Source of the DNA: Synechococcus sp. PCC 7336
Lineage (GTDB): Bacteria; Cyanobacteriota; Cyanobacteriia; Thermostichales; PCC-7336
Assembly: GCF_000332275.1 (NCBI RefSeq)
Contig: NZ_CM001776.1
Coordinates: 1-64,000, forward strand
Direction of reading: 5' to 3'
DNA: 64,000 bases
Position numbers and translations under genes: made by a program
In this document: positions 1 to 9,125 of the stretch, piece by piece
Position numbering within the stretch: position 1 is the first letter of the stretch
Layout of the letters: every line of letters begins with the position of its first letter
The notes under the pieces: model-generated
What the model was told of the DNA's origin: nothing
Database searches by the model: none
Seen by the model: the letters and a program-made list of their open reading frames with translations, nothing else

Positions 1-397
1 TTCGTCCGATTTCGGCTGAATATGGGGTCTGAGTCGGGTTCTCTCTGAGAAAGCTTGCGAAACACGAAGGCATACTGTTACATTCCGTTATACTGCGAAG
101 TAAGTTTGTGCCTTACTGCATACTGTTCTTCATGGGGCTAGCTGGATGGGCCTACCTCGGCCAAGTCTATGCTGACAAAGTGGACCGCGACGTTGGAAAG
201 CTTTCAAGAATTGCTCTGTGAGACGTACGGGTATACCGAGGTCTGTGGTTGATATTGCCATCCCTCTCGAGCATAGCGCTTTCGTTATTGCGTTCGAGAG
301 CAGTCGCTGTCAACTACGGCTAGCAGGAAAGGCTGTGTACTAAACGTTCGATAGATAAAATCTAGGCTGTGTAATCGCAAGTGGAGGATCGCGCTTT
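1..397 (+). promoter_or_regulatory. psbB upstream region
   Basis: No credible gene is seen here. The stretch leads into psbB and should hold its promoter. A ribosome binding site GGAGGA lies at 383-388, nine bases before the psbB ATG. TAAAAT at 356-361 is a possible -10 box without a convincing -35 partner. A hairpin with arms CTCTCGA (264-270) and TCGAGAG (294-300) could form in the leader or promoter. The word CATACTG recurs at about 70 and 118. Promoter assignment is inference. Confidence 0.45.
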
Positions 398-1930
398 ATG
401 GGACTACCGTGGTACCGGGTCCATACTGTCGTATTGAACGATCCGGGACGCCTAATTTCAGTTCACTTGATGCATACTGCACTCGTGGCCGGTTGGGCAG
501 GATCGATGGCGTTGTACGAGGCCGCTATTTATGACCCTAGCGACCCCATACTCAACCCAATGTGGCGGCAAGGCATGTTTGTGATGCCGTTTATGGCCCG
601 CTTGGGAGTTGAAAACTCTTGGAGTGGCTGGAATCTAGCTGGCGAATTCGTTGAAAACGCTGGCTTTTGGAGTTTTGAAGGTGTGGCTACGGCCCACATT
701 ATTTTGGCTGGCATGCTGTTCTTGGCTGCAGTTTGGCACTGGGTTTATTGGGATCTAGAGCTGTTCCGCGATCCTCGAACTGGCGAGCCTGCCTTGGATC
801 TGCCGAAGATGTTCGGCATCCATCTGTTCTTGTCTGGTTTGCTTTGCTTTGGTTTTGGTGCTTTCCATTTGACGGGGGTGTTCGGTCCCGGTATGTGGGT
901 GACTGATGCCTATGGTTTGGGAGGTCACGTTCAGCCTGTTGCGCCCGAATGGGGGCCTGCCGGATTCAATCCCTTTAATGCGGGTGGAGTGGTGGCACAC
1001 CATATTGCCGCAGGGATTGTGGGTATCATTGCCGGTTTATTTCACCTGACGGTGCGTCCGCCTCAGCGCTTGTATCGCGCCCTCCGCATGGGGAATATCG
1101 AAACGGTGCTATCCAGCTCGATTGCGGCGGTGTTCTTTGCTGCCTTTGTCGTGGCTGGAACCATGTGGTATGGCAATGCTACAACACCCATCAGTTTGTT
1201 TGGCCCCACTCGCTATCAGTGGGACTCCGGTTATTTCCAGCAGGAAATTAACCGCCGCGTTGAAGTCAGCATGGCTGACGGCGCGAGCCAAAGCGAAGCC
1301 TGGGAAACTCTGCCTCGCGAACTATTGTTTTACGACTATGTCGGTAACAACCCTGCGAAGGGCGGTCTCTTCCGACCTGGCCCGATGAATGATGGCGACG
1401 GCTTAGCTGTGGATTGGCTCGGACATCCTGTCTTTAGCGATGCAGAAGGTCGCGAGTTGTCGGTCGAGCGGATGCCGAACTTCTTCGAATCCTTCCCTGT
1501 GATTCTGAGGGATGCGGATGGCGTCATTCGGGCCGATATTCCGTTCCGTCGAGCTGAGTCCAAGTACAGCTTCGAGCAGGCGGGCATAGCGGTTGAGTTT
1601 TTCGGTGGCAAGTTGGACGGTCAGCAGTTTACCGATGCCCCATCCGTGAAGCGCTTTGCCCGTAATGCCCAATTGGGCCAGGTGTTCGAGTTCGATCGCG
1701 AAGCGACCGGCGCTGATGGTGTGTTCCGCACCAGCCCGCGCGGTTGGTTTACCTTCGGTCATGCCTGTTTTGCGCTGCTGTTTTTCTTTGGCCATATCTG
1801 GCACGGTTCTCGGACCCTCTACCGCGATGTCTTCGCCGGTATCGATCCCGACCTAGATGAAGAAATGGTCGAATGGGGTGTCTTCGAGAAATTGGCAGAT
1901 ACCTCCACCCGTAAGAAGGTCGAAGCCTAG
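398..1930 (+). CDS. psbB: Photosystem II CP47 chlorophyll apoprotein
   Basis: CP47 is the inner antenna protein of photosystem II in the thylakoid membrane. It binds chlorophyll a and passes excitation energy to the reaction centre. The 510-residue product matches the usual length of about 507-510 and begins with the typical [19 protein letters not shown] stretch. It shows the family pattern of six hydrophobic helices, with a large lumenal loop between helices five and six (about residues 257-450). Histidines sit in the helices where they ligate chlorophyll. The start is supported by GGAGGA nine bases upstream. psbT follows 90 bp downstream on the same strand, the usual cyanobacterial arrangement; psbH and psbN are not here. 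Confidence 0.98.
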   Translation: MGLPWYRVHTVVLNDPGRLISVHLMHTALVAGWAGSMALYEAAIYDPSDPILNPMWRQGMFVMPFMARLGVENSWSGWNLAGEFVENAGFWSFEGVATAHIILAGMLFLAAVWHWVYWDLELFRDPRTGEPALDLPKMFGIHLFLSGLLCFGFGAFHLTGVFGPGMWVTDAYGLGGHVQPVAPEWGPAGFNPFNAGGVVAHHIAAGIVGIIAGLFHLTVRPPQRLYRALRMGNIETVLSSSIAAVFFAAFVVAGTMWYGNATTPISLFGPTRYQWDSGYFQQEINRRVEVSMADGASQSEAWETLPRELLFYDYVGNNPAKGGLFRPGPMNDGDGLAVDWLGHPVFSDAEGRELSVERMPNFFESFPVILRDADGVIRADIPFRRAESKYSFEQAGIAVEFFGGKLDGQQFTDAPSVKRFARNAQLGQVFEFDREATGADGVFRTSPRGWFTFGHACFALLFFFGHIWHGSRTLYRDVFAGIDPDLDEEMVEWGVFEKLADTSTRKKVEA

Positions 1931-1937
1931 TTAGAAT

Positions 1938-1970
1938 AAAGGCAATTTCCCTCAACGGGAAACTGCCTTT
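1938..1970 (+). terminator. Stem-loop between psbB and psbT
   Basis: Arms 1938-1951 and 1957-1970 pair over 14 bp with one mismatch and enclose a 5-base loop. No T-run follows, so this may be a processing or mRNA-stabilising hairpin, or a partial terminator that sets the psbB:psbT ratio, rather than a full stop. Confidence 0.6.
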
Positions 1971-2020
1971 CAATCTGGGTTCCACCCGCTTTTCGGTGTC
2001 GTTTACAGTAAGAGCTAGTC

Positions 2021-2137
2021 ATGGAAGCTTTGGCCTACGTTTTCATTCTGTTTCTAACATTGGGTCTGTTGTTCTTCGCGATCGCCTTCCGGGAGACTCC
2101 GAAGGTTGACGTGCCTCCTTCGACTGACAAAGACTAG
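2021..2137 (+). CDS. psbT: Photosystem II reaction centre protein T
   Basis: PsbT is a single-span thylakoid protein at the photosystem II dimer interface. The 38-residue product starts [20 protein letters not shown] and continues into the diagnostic FAIAFRETP. One transmembrane helix covers residues 4-22. The tail after PKV is several residues longer than in the usual 31-residue PsbT. The gene sits just downstream of psbB, as is normal, and is followed by a strong terminator at 2179-2211. Confidence 0.96.
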   Translation: MEALAYVFILFLTLGLLFFAIAFRETPKVDVPPSTDKD

Positions 2138-2178
2138 TAGTTGTTTTGACGGCAACTGCTGAGTGGAGTTGGTTTTTG

Positions 2179-2211
2179 AAGCCGCTGCAGTCCTATTCTG
2201 CAGCGGCTTTT
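2179..2211 (+). terminator. Terminator after psbB-psbT
   Basis: Perfect 12-bp inverted repeat (2179-2190 with 2198-2209), a 7-base loop, and a short T-run directly after. It closes the psbB-psbT unit before pcyA. Confidence 0.8.
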
Positions 2212-2311
2212 GTGCGAGTCGTGGCAAATGGCATGGCTTAGACTGTAACCGTCGCTCTGCGCTACAGTAAGACGACTCGCCTTATTCGATCCACCTGAGT
2301 TCAACCTCCAA

Positions 2312-3079
2312 ATGAGTGCAATCTCGATACAAGATCGGCAACATCCCCTCATCGGCAGGCTGGCGAACCGTATTTTAGAGATCTGGGAGGCTCATCTGGA
2401 GTTATCCCCCTACCGGTTGCCAGAAGATCTCGGATATATCGAGGGGAAACTCGAAGGGGAGCGGCTGACGATTGAAAATCGCTGTTTCCAGACCCCTCAA
2501 TTTCGCAAGTTGCACCTAGAGTTGGCTCGGGTAGGGGAGTCGTTAGAGATTCTCCACTGTGTCATGTTCCCGAAGCCCAGTTACGATTTGCCCGTGTTTG
2601 GCTGCGATTTGGTGGGGGGACGGGGACAGATTAGTGCGGCGATCGCCGATTTGTCGCCGGTAGAAGCCCAATTGCCCGCCGAATACCAAAGTCAGTTAAA
2701 CCCTTGGCTGAAGCGGCAAGCAGCATTCAGTCAACAGCGGCAGTTGCCGCAGTGGGGCAATATTTTTTCCCCTTACTGCCTGTTTGTGCGTCCGATTGGG
2801 CCGGGTGAAGAGCAGCTCTTTTTGGACGCCACGACTGCCTATCTAGAGTTTCACTGCGGGCGGGCGAGTGCTTCTCAGCCTGTAGACCGCGAGCAGCAGG
2901 CGAATATTGTGGCGGGGCAGCAGCGCTATTGCGATCGCCAGCAGCAAAATGACAAAACTCGTCGCGTCTTGGAAAAGGCGTTTGGCAAGCAGTGGACAGA
3001 CCGCTACATCAGCACGGTCCTGTTCGACTCGCCCGACCCCGCTCCTCAATCGCAATCCAGTCCTCGGTCCACCCCGTAA
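2312..3079 (+). CDS. pcyA: Phycocyanobilin:ferredoxin oxidoreductase
   Basis: PcyA reduces biliverdin IX-alpha to phycocyanobilin with four electrons from ferredoxin, giving the chromophore of phycobilisomes and phytochromes. The 255-residue product matches family length. Its central motif LHCVMFPKPSYDLPVFGCDL carries the two catalytic residues His82 and Asp99; their 17-residue spacing equals that of His88 and Asp105 in the Synechocystis enzyme. The C-terminal end contains the family's NDKTRRVLEKAFGKQWTDRY stretch. It acts after heme oxygenase, which is encoded at 30671 in this window. The gene stands alone after the psbT terminator; a Uma2 gene follows 64 bp later. Confidence 0.96.
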   Translation: MSAISIQDRQHPLIGRLANRILEIWEAHLELSPYRLPEDLGYIEGKLEGERLTIENRCFQTPQFRKLHLELARVGESLEILHCVMFPKPSYDLPVFGCDLVGGRGQISAAIADLSPVEAQLPAEYQSQLNPWLKRQAAFSQQRQLPQWGNIFSPYCLFVRPIGPGEEQLFLDATTAYLEFHCGRASASQPVDREQQANIVAGQQRYCDRQQQNDKTRRVLEKAFGKQWTDRYISTVLFDSPDPAPQSQSSPRSTP

Positions 3080-3143
3080 TTTCATCAGCAGCGGCTGGCA
3101 ATTCCGCGCGCTCGTGTGTCAGCAATTCCGTACAGTGCCCCAA

Positions 3144-3791
3144 ATGGTAACGATTCAGCTGCGACAGTTAAGCGTCCCGCCGGGACAGCGATTGCTGCTC
3201 CAGGATGTGAGTTGGCCTGAATTTGAGGCCATCTTGGCAGAACTGGGGGAACACCGAGGCACTCGCATTGCTTACGACAATGGTCTATTAGAAATTATGG
3301 CTCCGTTACCAGAGCACGAATCGGTTAAGGAAACGATCGGCGACCTGTTGAAAGCATTGCTGGAAGAACTCGAGATTGAATTTCTCACTCTCGGCTCGAC
3401 AACATTTAAGAACTCGAAAATGCTGAAGGGCATTGAGCCAGACCAGTGTTTCTACATTCAGCACGAGGCAAAAGTCAGGGGTAAAAAGCGGTTGGATTTA
3501 ACTGTAGACCCGCCGCCCGATTTAGCTCTAGAGGTGGATATCATTTCCCGTACCCATCCTGAAACCTATGCCGCGTTGGGAGTGCCGGAGCTATGGCGGC
3601 GGGCAGGCCGGGAAGTGAGCATTTATCAGCTTCGGGATGGAGAGTATTTTGAGGTGAATGAGAGCCCGACATTTTTAGGCTGGCCGTTGCAGGCGGAAAT
3701 TCCAAAGTATGTAGAGCAAAGCCAAACGGAAGGGCGGAATCGAGCCATGCGGGCATTTCGCCTGTGGGTGAGGGCACGATTAGCGCAGTGA
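3144..3791 (+). CDS. Uma2 family (DUF820) putative endonuclease
   Basis: Uma2 proteins have a PD-(D/E)XK nuclease-like fold and are greatly expanded in cyanobacteria; their biological role is mostly unknown. The 215-residue product shows the family signatures RIAYDNGLLEIMAPLPEHE near the N-terminus, then KKRLDLTVDPPPDLALEVDI, where the acidic residues of the nuclease core lie, and ALGVPELWR towards the end. The reading frame is open back into pcyA, but the first ATG that fits the family start (MVTIQLRQL) is at 3144. Two further Uma2 genes lie at 48929 and 49732, of a different subtype. Confidence 0.85.
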   Translation: MVTIQLRQLSVPPGQRLLLQDVSWPEFEAILAELGEHRGTRIAYDNGLLEIMAPLPEHESVKETIGDLLKALLEELEIEFLTLGSTTFKNSKMLKGIEPDQCFYIQHEAKVRGKKRLDLTVDPPPDLALEVDIISRTHPETYAALGVPELWRRAGREVSIYQLRDGEYFEVNESPTFLGWPLQAEIPKYVEQSQTEGRNRAMRAFRLWVRARLAQ

Positions 3792-3841
3792 CGGTAGCTG
3801 TTCTGACGACCCGAGCCTGTAGCGATCGCCGACATCGAGTT

Positions 3842-4771
3842 TTATGCAGTCGGGACATTTAATGCGCCGAGATCGCGCAGGCCCCGTCGCTGTGCTTCGC
3901 TCAAACCGATTGCATCAGTCAGAGTAGCGCCGCGAACGTCAGTTCCCTCAAAGACAGCTCCCGATAGGTCAGCCCCTTCAAAACTGGCATCGACCAAATT
4001 GGCTTGGGTGAAATTCGCATCGGATAAGATGGCCCCGTCCCAACTGCTGCCAAATAAGGAAGCCTGGGTGAAGTTAGCGTTATGGGCATAGGCTAAATGG
4101 GCGATCGCCGTATCCAGTTCGGCTGCAGTGAAGTTGGCATCTGCCAAATAAGCTTCGGTTAAGTTACTGCCTAAGGCATCGGCAGACGTTAAATCGGCAG
4201 CAGCTAGGCGGACGCGGGTGAGCCGAGCGCGATCGAGTTGAGCGCCCGCCAGCTTGGCACGGGTGAGATTGGCCCCATCTAGATTGGCCCCCACCAGCTT
4301 GGCACTGGAAAAATCCGCCTCGCTCCAATCGCTGAAACTCAGATTGGCTTTCACTAAATTGGCGGCTTGCATCACTGCCCGCCGACCGCTGCAATCTTCT
4401 AGGTTGGCCCCTTCCAATTGGGCGAGCGAGGCATCTGCCCCATCCAAAATTGCTCCGTGCAGGCGAGCCCCCACAGCCTCGACCTCGCGCAGATTGGCCC
4501 GTTCGAGTCGCGCAGCGGTGAGTTGAGCGCGGCTCAGATCGGCTCCAGCCAAGATCGCCCCCACCAACCAGCCTCGAATTAGCACTGTTCCAGAGAAATT
4601 AGCTTTTTGGCAGGAGGCATTGGCGAGATTGGCTACTCGCATGTAAGCACGGGAAAAATCGGCCCCATCCAAACACAACCCTTGGAGTTCGATGTGAGCC
4701 AGCTCTGCTTTGGCCAGCGGCAGTCCTCGTCGAATGAGATCGAGAACTCGATCGGGGGTATAAACGCTCAT
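3842..4771 (-). CDS. Pentapeptide-repeat protein
   Basis: The 309-residue product is built almost wholly of A(D/N)LXX pentapeptides (ADFSRAYMRVANLANAS, ANLDGANLTRAKLAGAQL and so on), which fold into a right-handed quadrilateral beta-helix. The first 25 residues (YTPDRVLDLIRRGLPLAKAE) form the N-terminal cap seen in other cyanobacterial members. No signal peptide is visible, so it is probably cytoplasmic. Function is unknown. It is one of three pentapeptide proteins in this window (also 27400 and 46356). It converges with the Uma2 gene at 3144. Confidence 0.88.
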   Translation of the reverse strand: MSVYTPDRVLDLIRRGLPLAKAELAHIELQGLCLDGADFSRAYMRVANLANASCQKANFSGTVLIRGWLVGAILAGADLSRAQLTAARLERANLREVEAVGARLHGAILDGADASLAQLEGANLEDCSGRRAVMQAANLVKANLSFSDWSEADFSSAKLVGANLDGANLTRAKLAGAQLDRARLTRVRLAAADLTSADALGSNLTEAYLADANFTAAELDTAIAHLAYAHNANFTQASLFGSSWDGAILSDANFTQANLVDASFEGADLSGAVFEGTDVRGATLTDAIGLSEAQRRGLRDLGALNVPTA

Positions 4772-4985
4772 GGGTGGTAGCTTAAAAAGTTGGCGGAAAG
4801 TTGGCGGAAAATGGATCTAGGCAGTCGAGATCTTCAAGCAAAACAGTAGCGTTGCCACTACTGTAGGCAACTTCTCCGCCATCGGCGATCGCCATCATGC
4901 CAAATTTCAATAGAGCAAATGCAGTTCTGGCGACGAGTAGACTGCGAGAAGGGATACCAGTGTGGGGAATTTTCTGAAGTAGAGT
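4772..4985. other. Gap between pentapeptide gene and cyn terminator
   Basis: No intact gene. Two mutually exclusive stems overlap: ACAGTAG (4843-4849) with CTACTGT (4858-4864), and GTTGCC (4851-4856) with GGCAAC (4866-4871). On the minus strand a short open stretch ending near 4784 reads MMAIADGGEVAYSSGNATV and may be a relic of a larger secreted protein. Both readings are weak. Confidence 0.25.
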
Positions 4986-5031
4986 CCAAAAATAAAGCCT
5001 ATCCCCAGCAACAGTTGGTGGGAATAGGCTT
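4986..5031 (-). terminator. Terminator of the cyn operon
   Basis: Arms 4995-5006 and 5020-5031 pair over 12 bp with one mismatch. Read on the minus strand, the hairpin is followed by TTTATTTTTGG. It lies 30 bp downstream of the cynS stop and is a convincing Rho-independent terminator for cynABDS. Confidence 0.8.
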
Positions 5032-5060
5032 CATTCATCAATCCAGTTGTTGCGGTTTGG

Positions 5061-5504
5061 CTACCACTTTTTGTAGGGTAGGAACTTGCCGCACATAATC
5101 ACTTTGACCCGATCGCCTTTCGGGTCCTCCTCCTTTTCCACCTCGATCGAAAAGTCGATCGCACTCATAATGCCATCTCCAAACTTCTCGTGTACGACTG
5201 ACTTCACGGGCAAACCATACACTTGCATAATCTCGTAAAAGCGGTAGATGAGCGGATCGGTGGGCACTAACGGATCGAGCGCCCCTTTGAGGGGGCATTC
5301 CATCAGGGCTTCGACATAGCTGGAGTCGAGCCCGAGAGCCCCGATAATTTTCTTCGCCTCTTCTTCAGATGCGCTGGCTTGACGGTAGACTACAGCCGCA
5401 ACCCAAACTTCATCCCGACCGACAACTGCTTCGAGATCGGCAAAGGAGAGTCCCTTTTTCTTCTTTGCTGCCAAAAGTTCTTCCACAATGGGTGGAATAG
5501 CCAT
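5061..5504 (-). CDS. cynS: Cyanate hydratase (cyanase)
   Basis: Cyanase converts cyanate and bicarbonate to ammonia and CO2 in the cytoplasm, so cyanate can serve as a nitrogen source and is detoxified. The 147-residue product has the N-terminal helical domain and the C-terminal catalytic domain. Arg88, Glu91 and Ser114 keep the spacing of the catalytic Arg96, Glu99 and Ser122 of the E. coli enzyme; Arg and Glu lie in [15 protein letters not shown] and Ser in [19 protein letters not shown] ribosome binding site lies seven bases before the ATG. It is the last gene of the cyn operon, 160 bp after cynD, and ends at a terminator. Confidence 0.97.
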   Translation of the reverse strand: MAIPPIVEELLAAKKKKGLSFADLEAVVGRDEVWVAAVVYRQASASEEEAKKIIGALGLDSSYVEALMECPLKGALDPLVPTDPLIYRFYEIMQVYGLPVKSVVHEKFGDGIMSAIDFSIEVEKEEDPKGDRVKVIMCGKFLPYKKW

Positions 5505-5664
5505 AAATACTCCTCCAGAAAATGATTGAAAAACAGTACGTTGAACCTTTCACCGCTAGCAATTCCGAGCAAGTCTATCGCAATATCGACAAAGGGGGTA
5601 GACCGTGTCGATGGAGCGCCAACTGATGGAGGTCGAGCTGAACGCCCCTTCCACTTGCTCGAGT

Positions 5665-6552
5665 CTAAGTCTTGACTCTCGAAGCCTCCACCGCCCGCGT
5701 TTCTCTGTATAAATGCTGCTCCATTTCCACCTTCAGATCGTGGTAAGCCGGTTCGCGATCGATCGTCTCGCGGTTGCGGGGACGGGGGAAGGGCACGTCC
5801 AAAATCTCGTCAATGCGAGCAGCCGGTCCGCGCGTCATCATCACAATGCGATCGGAGAGCAGCAAAGCTTCCTCAATACTGTGGGTAATCATAATGACCG
5901 TTTTGCGCCGCTGCTCCCAAATCCGCTCCACCTCGTCCTGTAAAAAGCCGCGCGTCAGGGCATCTAAAGCCCCAAAGGGTTCGTCCATCAGCAGAATTTG
6001 AGGATCGATCGCCAGCGCTCGGGCAATTCCCACCCGCTGGCGCATCCCCCCCGATAGCTCGTGGGGATGGCGCTGCTCGGCTCCGGCTAACCCCACCAGT
6101 TCGATGTGCTCCTGCACGATCGCCTTCTGCTGGTCCACAGGCATGTGCGGATGTACCGTCTCGACGGCAAAACGAATATTTTGCTCCACCGTCATCCAAG
6201 GCATGAGGGCATAGGTTTGAAACACCATGCCGCGATCGGGTCCGGGACCGGTAATATCTTGGCCGTTCATTTGGACTGAGCCGCCGGAAGCTGCCGACAG
6301 CCCCGCAATTATCGACAGTAGGGTGGACTTGCCACATCCCGACGGACCAATAATTGACACGAAGGTGTTGGGCTCGATGTCCAAGCTGATGTCATCGATC
6401 GCCACAAAATCCGGTTTCGATCGCTTTAGCAGTTTATCCGCCCAACTTTGCTTGCCTGGAAACATCTTAGAGACATTACGGAGGGAAAGCTGAGTGGTTT
6501 TAGCAAGGGCGATTGCAGAGGAGTTGAGCTGAGTGTGAGAAGTGACTGTCAT
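5665..6552 (-). CDS. cynD: Cyanate ABC transporter ATPase
   Basis: This is the ATP-binding subunit of a NrtD/CmpD/CynD-type importer for small anions. The 295-residue product has Walker A GPSGCGKST, the Q-loop region MVFQTYALMPW, the ABC signature LSGGMRQR, Walker B ILLMDEPFGALD and the switch-histidine motif MITHSIEEAL. It resembles nitrate and bicarbonate importer ATPases, so substrate assignment rests on context: it is followed by cyanase and preceded by the permease and binding-protein genes. Its ATG overlaps the cynB stop (ATGA), showing translational coupling. Confidence 0.92.
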   Translation of the reverse strand: MTVTSHTQLNSSAIALAKTTQLSLRNVSKMFPGKQSWADKLLKRSKPDFVAIDDISLDIEPNTFVSIIGPSGCGKSTLLSIIAGLSAASGGSVQMNGQDITGPGPDRGMVFQTYALMPWMTVEQNIRFAVETVHPHMPVDQQKAIVQEHIELVGLAGAEQRHPHELSGGMRQRVGIARALAIDPQILLMDEPFGALDALTRGFLQDEVERIWEQRRKTVIMITHSIEEALLLSDRIVMMTRGPAARIDEILDVPFPRPRNRETIDREPAYHDLKVEMEQHLYRETRAVEASRVKT

Positions 6553-7430
6553 GATTGCCGTCCGAACGAAACCAAACTTTGCAAGATCCCAAAGATGCGA
6601 TCCAAAATAATGCCTACCAGACCGATAACCACAATGGCTGTGATGATGCTGGTAATGCTGAGGTTATTCCATTCATTCCAGACAAAATAGCCCAGACCGG
6701 TGCCCCCCACCAAAATCTCGGCAGCCACAATCACCAGCCAAGAAATCCCGATGCTAATGCGCAATCCCGAGACGATGTTGGGGGCAGCAGCGGGCAAGAT
6801 GACTTTCGAGATGGTGCGCCATTTCGAGGCTCCCAAGGTGCGAGACACATCCAAATATTCGGCGGAGACACCACTGACGCCAAACTTGGTGGCGATTAAG
6901 GTGGGCCAAATACTGGTAATGGCAATCACAAATATGGCTGTCGCTTCGGAGTTTTTCAGTACTCCCAAACCGATCGGCAACCAAGCGAGAGGAGACACGG
7001 GCTTGAGCAATTGTACGTAGGGGTCGATCGCTTTGGAGGCCACTTCGGATAGCCCCACTAAGATCCCCACCGGAATGGCGATCGCCGATCCCACCGCAAA
7101 CCCAATCGCCACCCGGCGCAGGCTGACTAAAAGGTGCCAGCCAATCCCTTTATCGTTAGGACCGAAGTCGTAAAACGGATCGGTAATCCAGCCCCAAAAC
7201 TCTGTAATAGTTGTAGAGGCTGAAGGCATTAATTGAGAGAATAACCCCAATCTCGCCCCCAGCTCCCAAACAATCAGAAGACCGCTCAGCGAGATGAGAA
7301 ATAGGCATAGGGCTTGAAGGTTGGGATCTGCGGGCCAAGCCCTAACGAAGCCCCGCCACGAGCGCCTCAACGAGCTTTTAAGCTCGTAGAACTTTGCTCT
7401 GTAGACAAAATTTGCCATTGTAAAATCCAA
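6549..7430 (-). CDS. cynB: Cyanate ABC transporter permease
   Basis: This is the inner-membrane subunit of the importer, in the NrtB/CmpB/SsuC family. The 293-residue product has a cytoplasmic N-terminus, a first membrane helix at about 40-60 and a binding-protein-dependent transport domain with further helices over about 95-285. The EAA loop that touches the ATPase lies at about SRTLGASKWRTISKVILPAA. It sits 48 bp after cynA and overlaps cynD by 4 bp, all on the minus strand. Cyanate as substrate is inferred from the neighbouring cynS. Confidence 0.92.
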   Translation of the reverse strand: MDFTMANFVYRAKFYELKSSLRRSWRGFVRAWPADPNLQALCLFLISLSGLLIVWELGARLGLFSQLMPSASTTITEFWGWITDPFYDFGPNDKGIGWHLLVSLRRVAIGFAVGSAIAIPVGILVGLSEVASKAIDPYVQLLKPVSPLAWLPIGLGVLKNSEATAIFVIAITSIWPTLIATKFGVSGVSAEYLDVSRTLGASKWRTISKVILPAAAPNIVSGLRISIGISWLVIVAAEILVGGTGLGYFVWNEWNNLSITSIITAIVVIGLVGIILDRIFGILQSLVSFGRQS

Positions 7431-7478
7431 GGGGTGAAGCGTAAATTTAAGCTAGAGAAGAAGATGCTAGATGTAGAA

Positions 7479-9092
7479 TTAAACGCCGAATTGTTCGATT
7501 TGAGCTTCGACATAGGCGCTGGGATCGGCTGGGTCGAAGGAATCAAATTGCAACGTTTCAGGTCGGACTGCTGCGGTTGGCGGGGTTTGTCCCACTTCAA
7601 GGGCTAGCTCCCGCGCCAAATCAGTCAAGAAAACACCTTCACCGATCGATTCGTAATCCGCTCGTTCTTTGGGCAAGAAATCCCAGCGCACGAGTTGAGT
7701 GGAAATCCAATAGGAGAAACTCTGCCACGGATAGGGATCGAAATCGATTCGATCGGGAATGGAGTGGGTATTGCCCAGGCCATCCTCGAATTCTCCCGTC
7801 AGGACGGCCGCCACCACTTCTTCCGGTTGGTTGAGGAACTGGCGATCGGAAATAGCCGCTGCAATTTCTTTGCGGTTGGCAAGGTCGTGGGCATATCCGG
7901 CCCCGTCGATGATGGCTTTATTGAGAGCCCGGAAAGTATTGGGATGGTCGCCAATCCAGGCATCGCTGGCGGCAAAGGCACAACAGGGGTGTCCCGGCCA
8001 CAGGTCTTTGGTGATGAGGTGGATAAAGCCCACACCCTCGAAGACTGCCCGTTGGTTGAAGGGGTCGGGCATGAGGTAGGCATCGATGTCCCCCACTGTC
8101 ATCTTGGCCACGCTATCGGGGGGCGGCACCGGTTCGATCTTGACATCTTTATCGGGATCGATTCCGCCCGTGGCCAAGTAGTACCGCAGCAGCAAGTTGT
8201 GCATGGAATAGGGGAAGGGCACGCCAATGGTAAACCCTTTGAAGTCAGCAGGGCCTTTAACGGTGTCTTTATATTGATTGGCGACCGTGATGGCTTGCCC
8301 GTTAATGTTTTCAATGCTGGCTAGTTTGACGGGGAAGGTGGCCGAGCCCAACCCCAACGTCATGGCGATCGGCATGGGGGCCAGCATGTGATAGGCATCG
8401 AGTTCTCCGGCGATCGCCGAATCTCGGACGGCAGCCCAGCTAGGCATTTTGATCACGCGGGCATTCAAGCCATAGCGCCGATAGAACCCTAACGGCTCTG
8501 ACATAATAATGGGTGTGGCACAGGTGATGGGAATAAACCCGATTTGCAAGTCTGTTTTTTCGAGGGAACCGACGGGCGAGTCGTCAGGATCTTCCGCAAT
8601 AGAGGCAGGATCCTCGTTATTGGGCGCGCAGTTGGCTAAGGTGATTAACGCCGCTCCAACGGCGACGCTGCGCATAAAGTGACGGCGGGTGGTGCGGCTG
8701 AATCGCTTGGCATCGCCGAAAAATTCCCCCGCTCTAGGGCCGAAAGCTGCCGCAAAAGCATTGTCCAGACCGCCTGCAACGGTAACTAAATCTCGCACCA
8801 ATTTTTCCCGTTTGGCACTGCCGCGAGCAGCCATTTGCAAAAATAACGCCTTGCGAAGCTCAGATCGATCGATCGTACTCGCGAGTGAAAGCGCCTCTTG
8901 CTTGTAAACCCCCATTGCCACCAAGTCGTCAATCATTGCAAGGGGATCTGATGGCAAAAATTGCCCGTGGTCTTGACTGAGATGAAACCCTCCACAGACT
9001 GTACAAGTTGATTGAAAGTCATTGAAGCCAATCTGTTTGCCAGATAAACCCGATCTGTCTTTGCCTGTCGTAGCAGCAAAGGTAAAAGCCAT
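7479..9092 (-). CDS. cynA: Cyanate ABC transporter substrate-binding protein with N-terminal extension
   Basis: This is the solute receptor of the importer, in the NrtA/CmpA/CynA family (LQIGFIPITCATPIIMSEPL onwards). The 537-residue product is about 130 residues longer than usual. A Tat-like lipoprotein signal (SRTTRRHFMRSVAVGAALI, then LANC with Cys155 as lipobox) lies inside the protein at 132-155, behind an extension that contains CTVCGGFH at 30-37 and a helical stretch at 50-125. The long start is favoured by an AGGA ribosome binding site and by an NtcA-type promoter whose -10 box is only 34 bp upstream. A start at Met140 (8675) would give a bare lipoprotein signal but has no ribosome binding site. 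The function of the extension is unknown. Confidence 0.9.
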   Translation of the reverse strand: MAFTFAATTGKDRSGLSGKQIGFNDFQSTCTVCGGFHLSQDHGQFLPSDPLAMIDDLVAMGVYKQEALSLASTIDRSELRKALFLQMAARGSAKREKLVRDLVTVAGGLDNAFAAAFGPRAGEFFGDAKRFSRTTRRHFMRSVAVGAALITLANCAPNNEDPASIAEDPDDSPVGSLEKTDLQIGFIPITCATPIIMSEPLGFYRRYGLNARVIKMPSWAAVRDSAIAGELDAYHMLAPMPIAMTLGLGSATFPVKLASIENINGQAITVANQYKDTVKGPADFKGFTIGVPFPYSMHNLLLRYYLATGGIDPDKDVKIEPVPPPDSVAKMTVGDIDAYLMPDPFNQRAVFEGVGFIHLITKDLWPGHPCCAFAASDAWIGDHPNTFRALNKAIIDGAGYAHDLANRKEIAAAISDRQFLNQPEEVVAAVLTGEFEDGLGNTHSIPDRIDFDPYPWQSFSYWISTQLVRWDFLPKERADYESIGEGVFLTDLARELALEVGQTPPTAAVRPETLQFDSFDPADPSAYVEAQIEQFGV

Positions 9093-9125
9093 TTGAAATC
9101 CTATTCAATTGCACCAATGGGGCTT

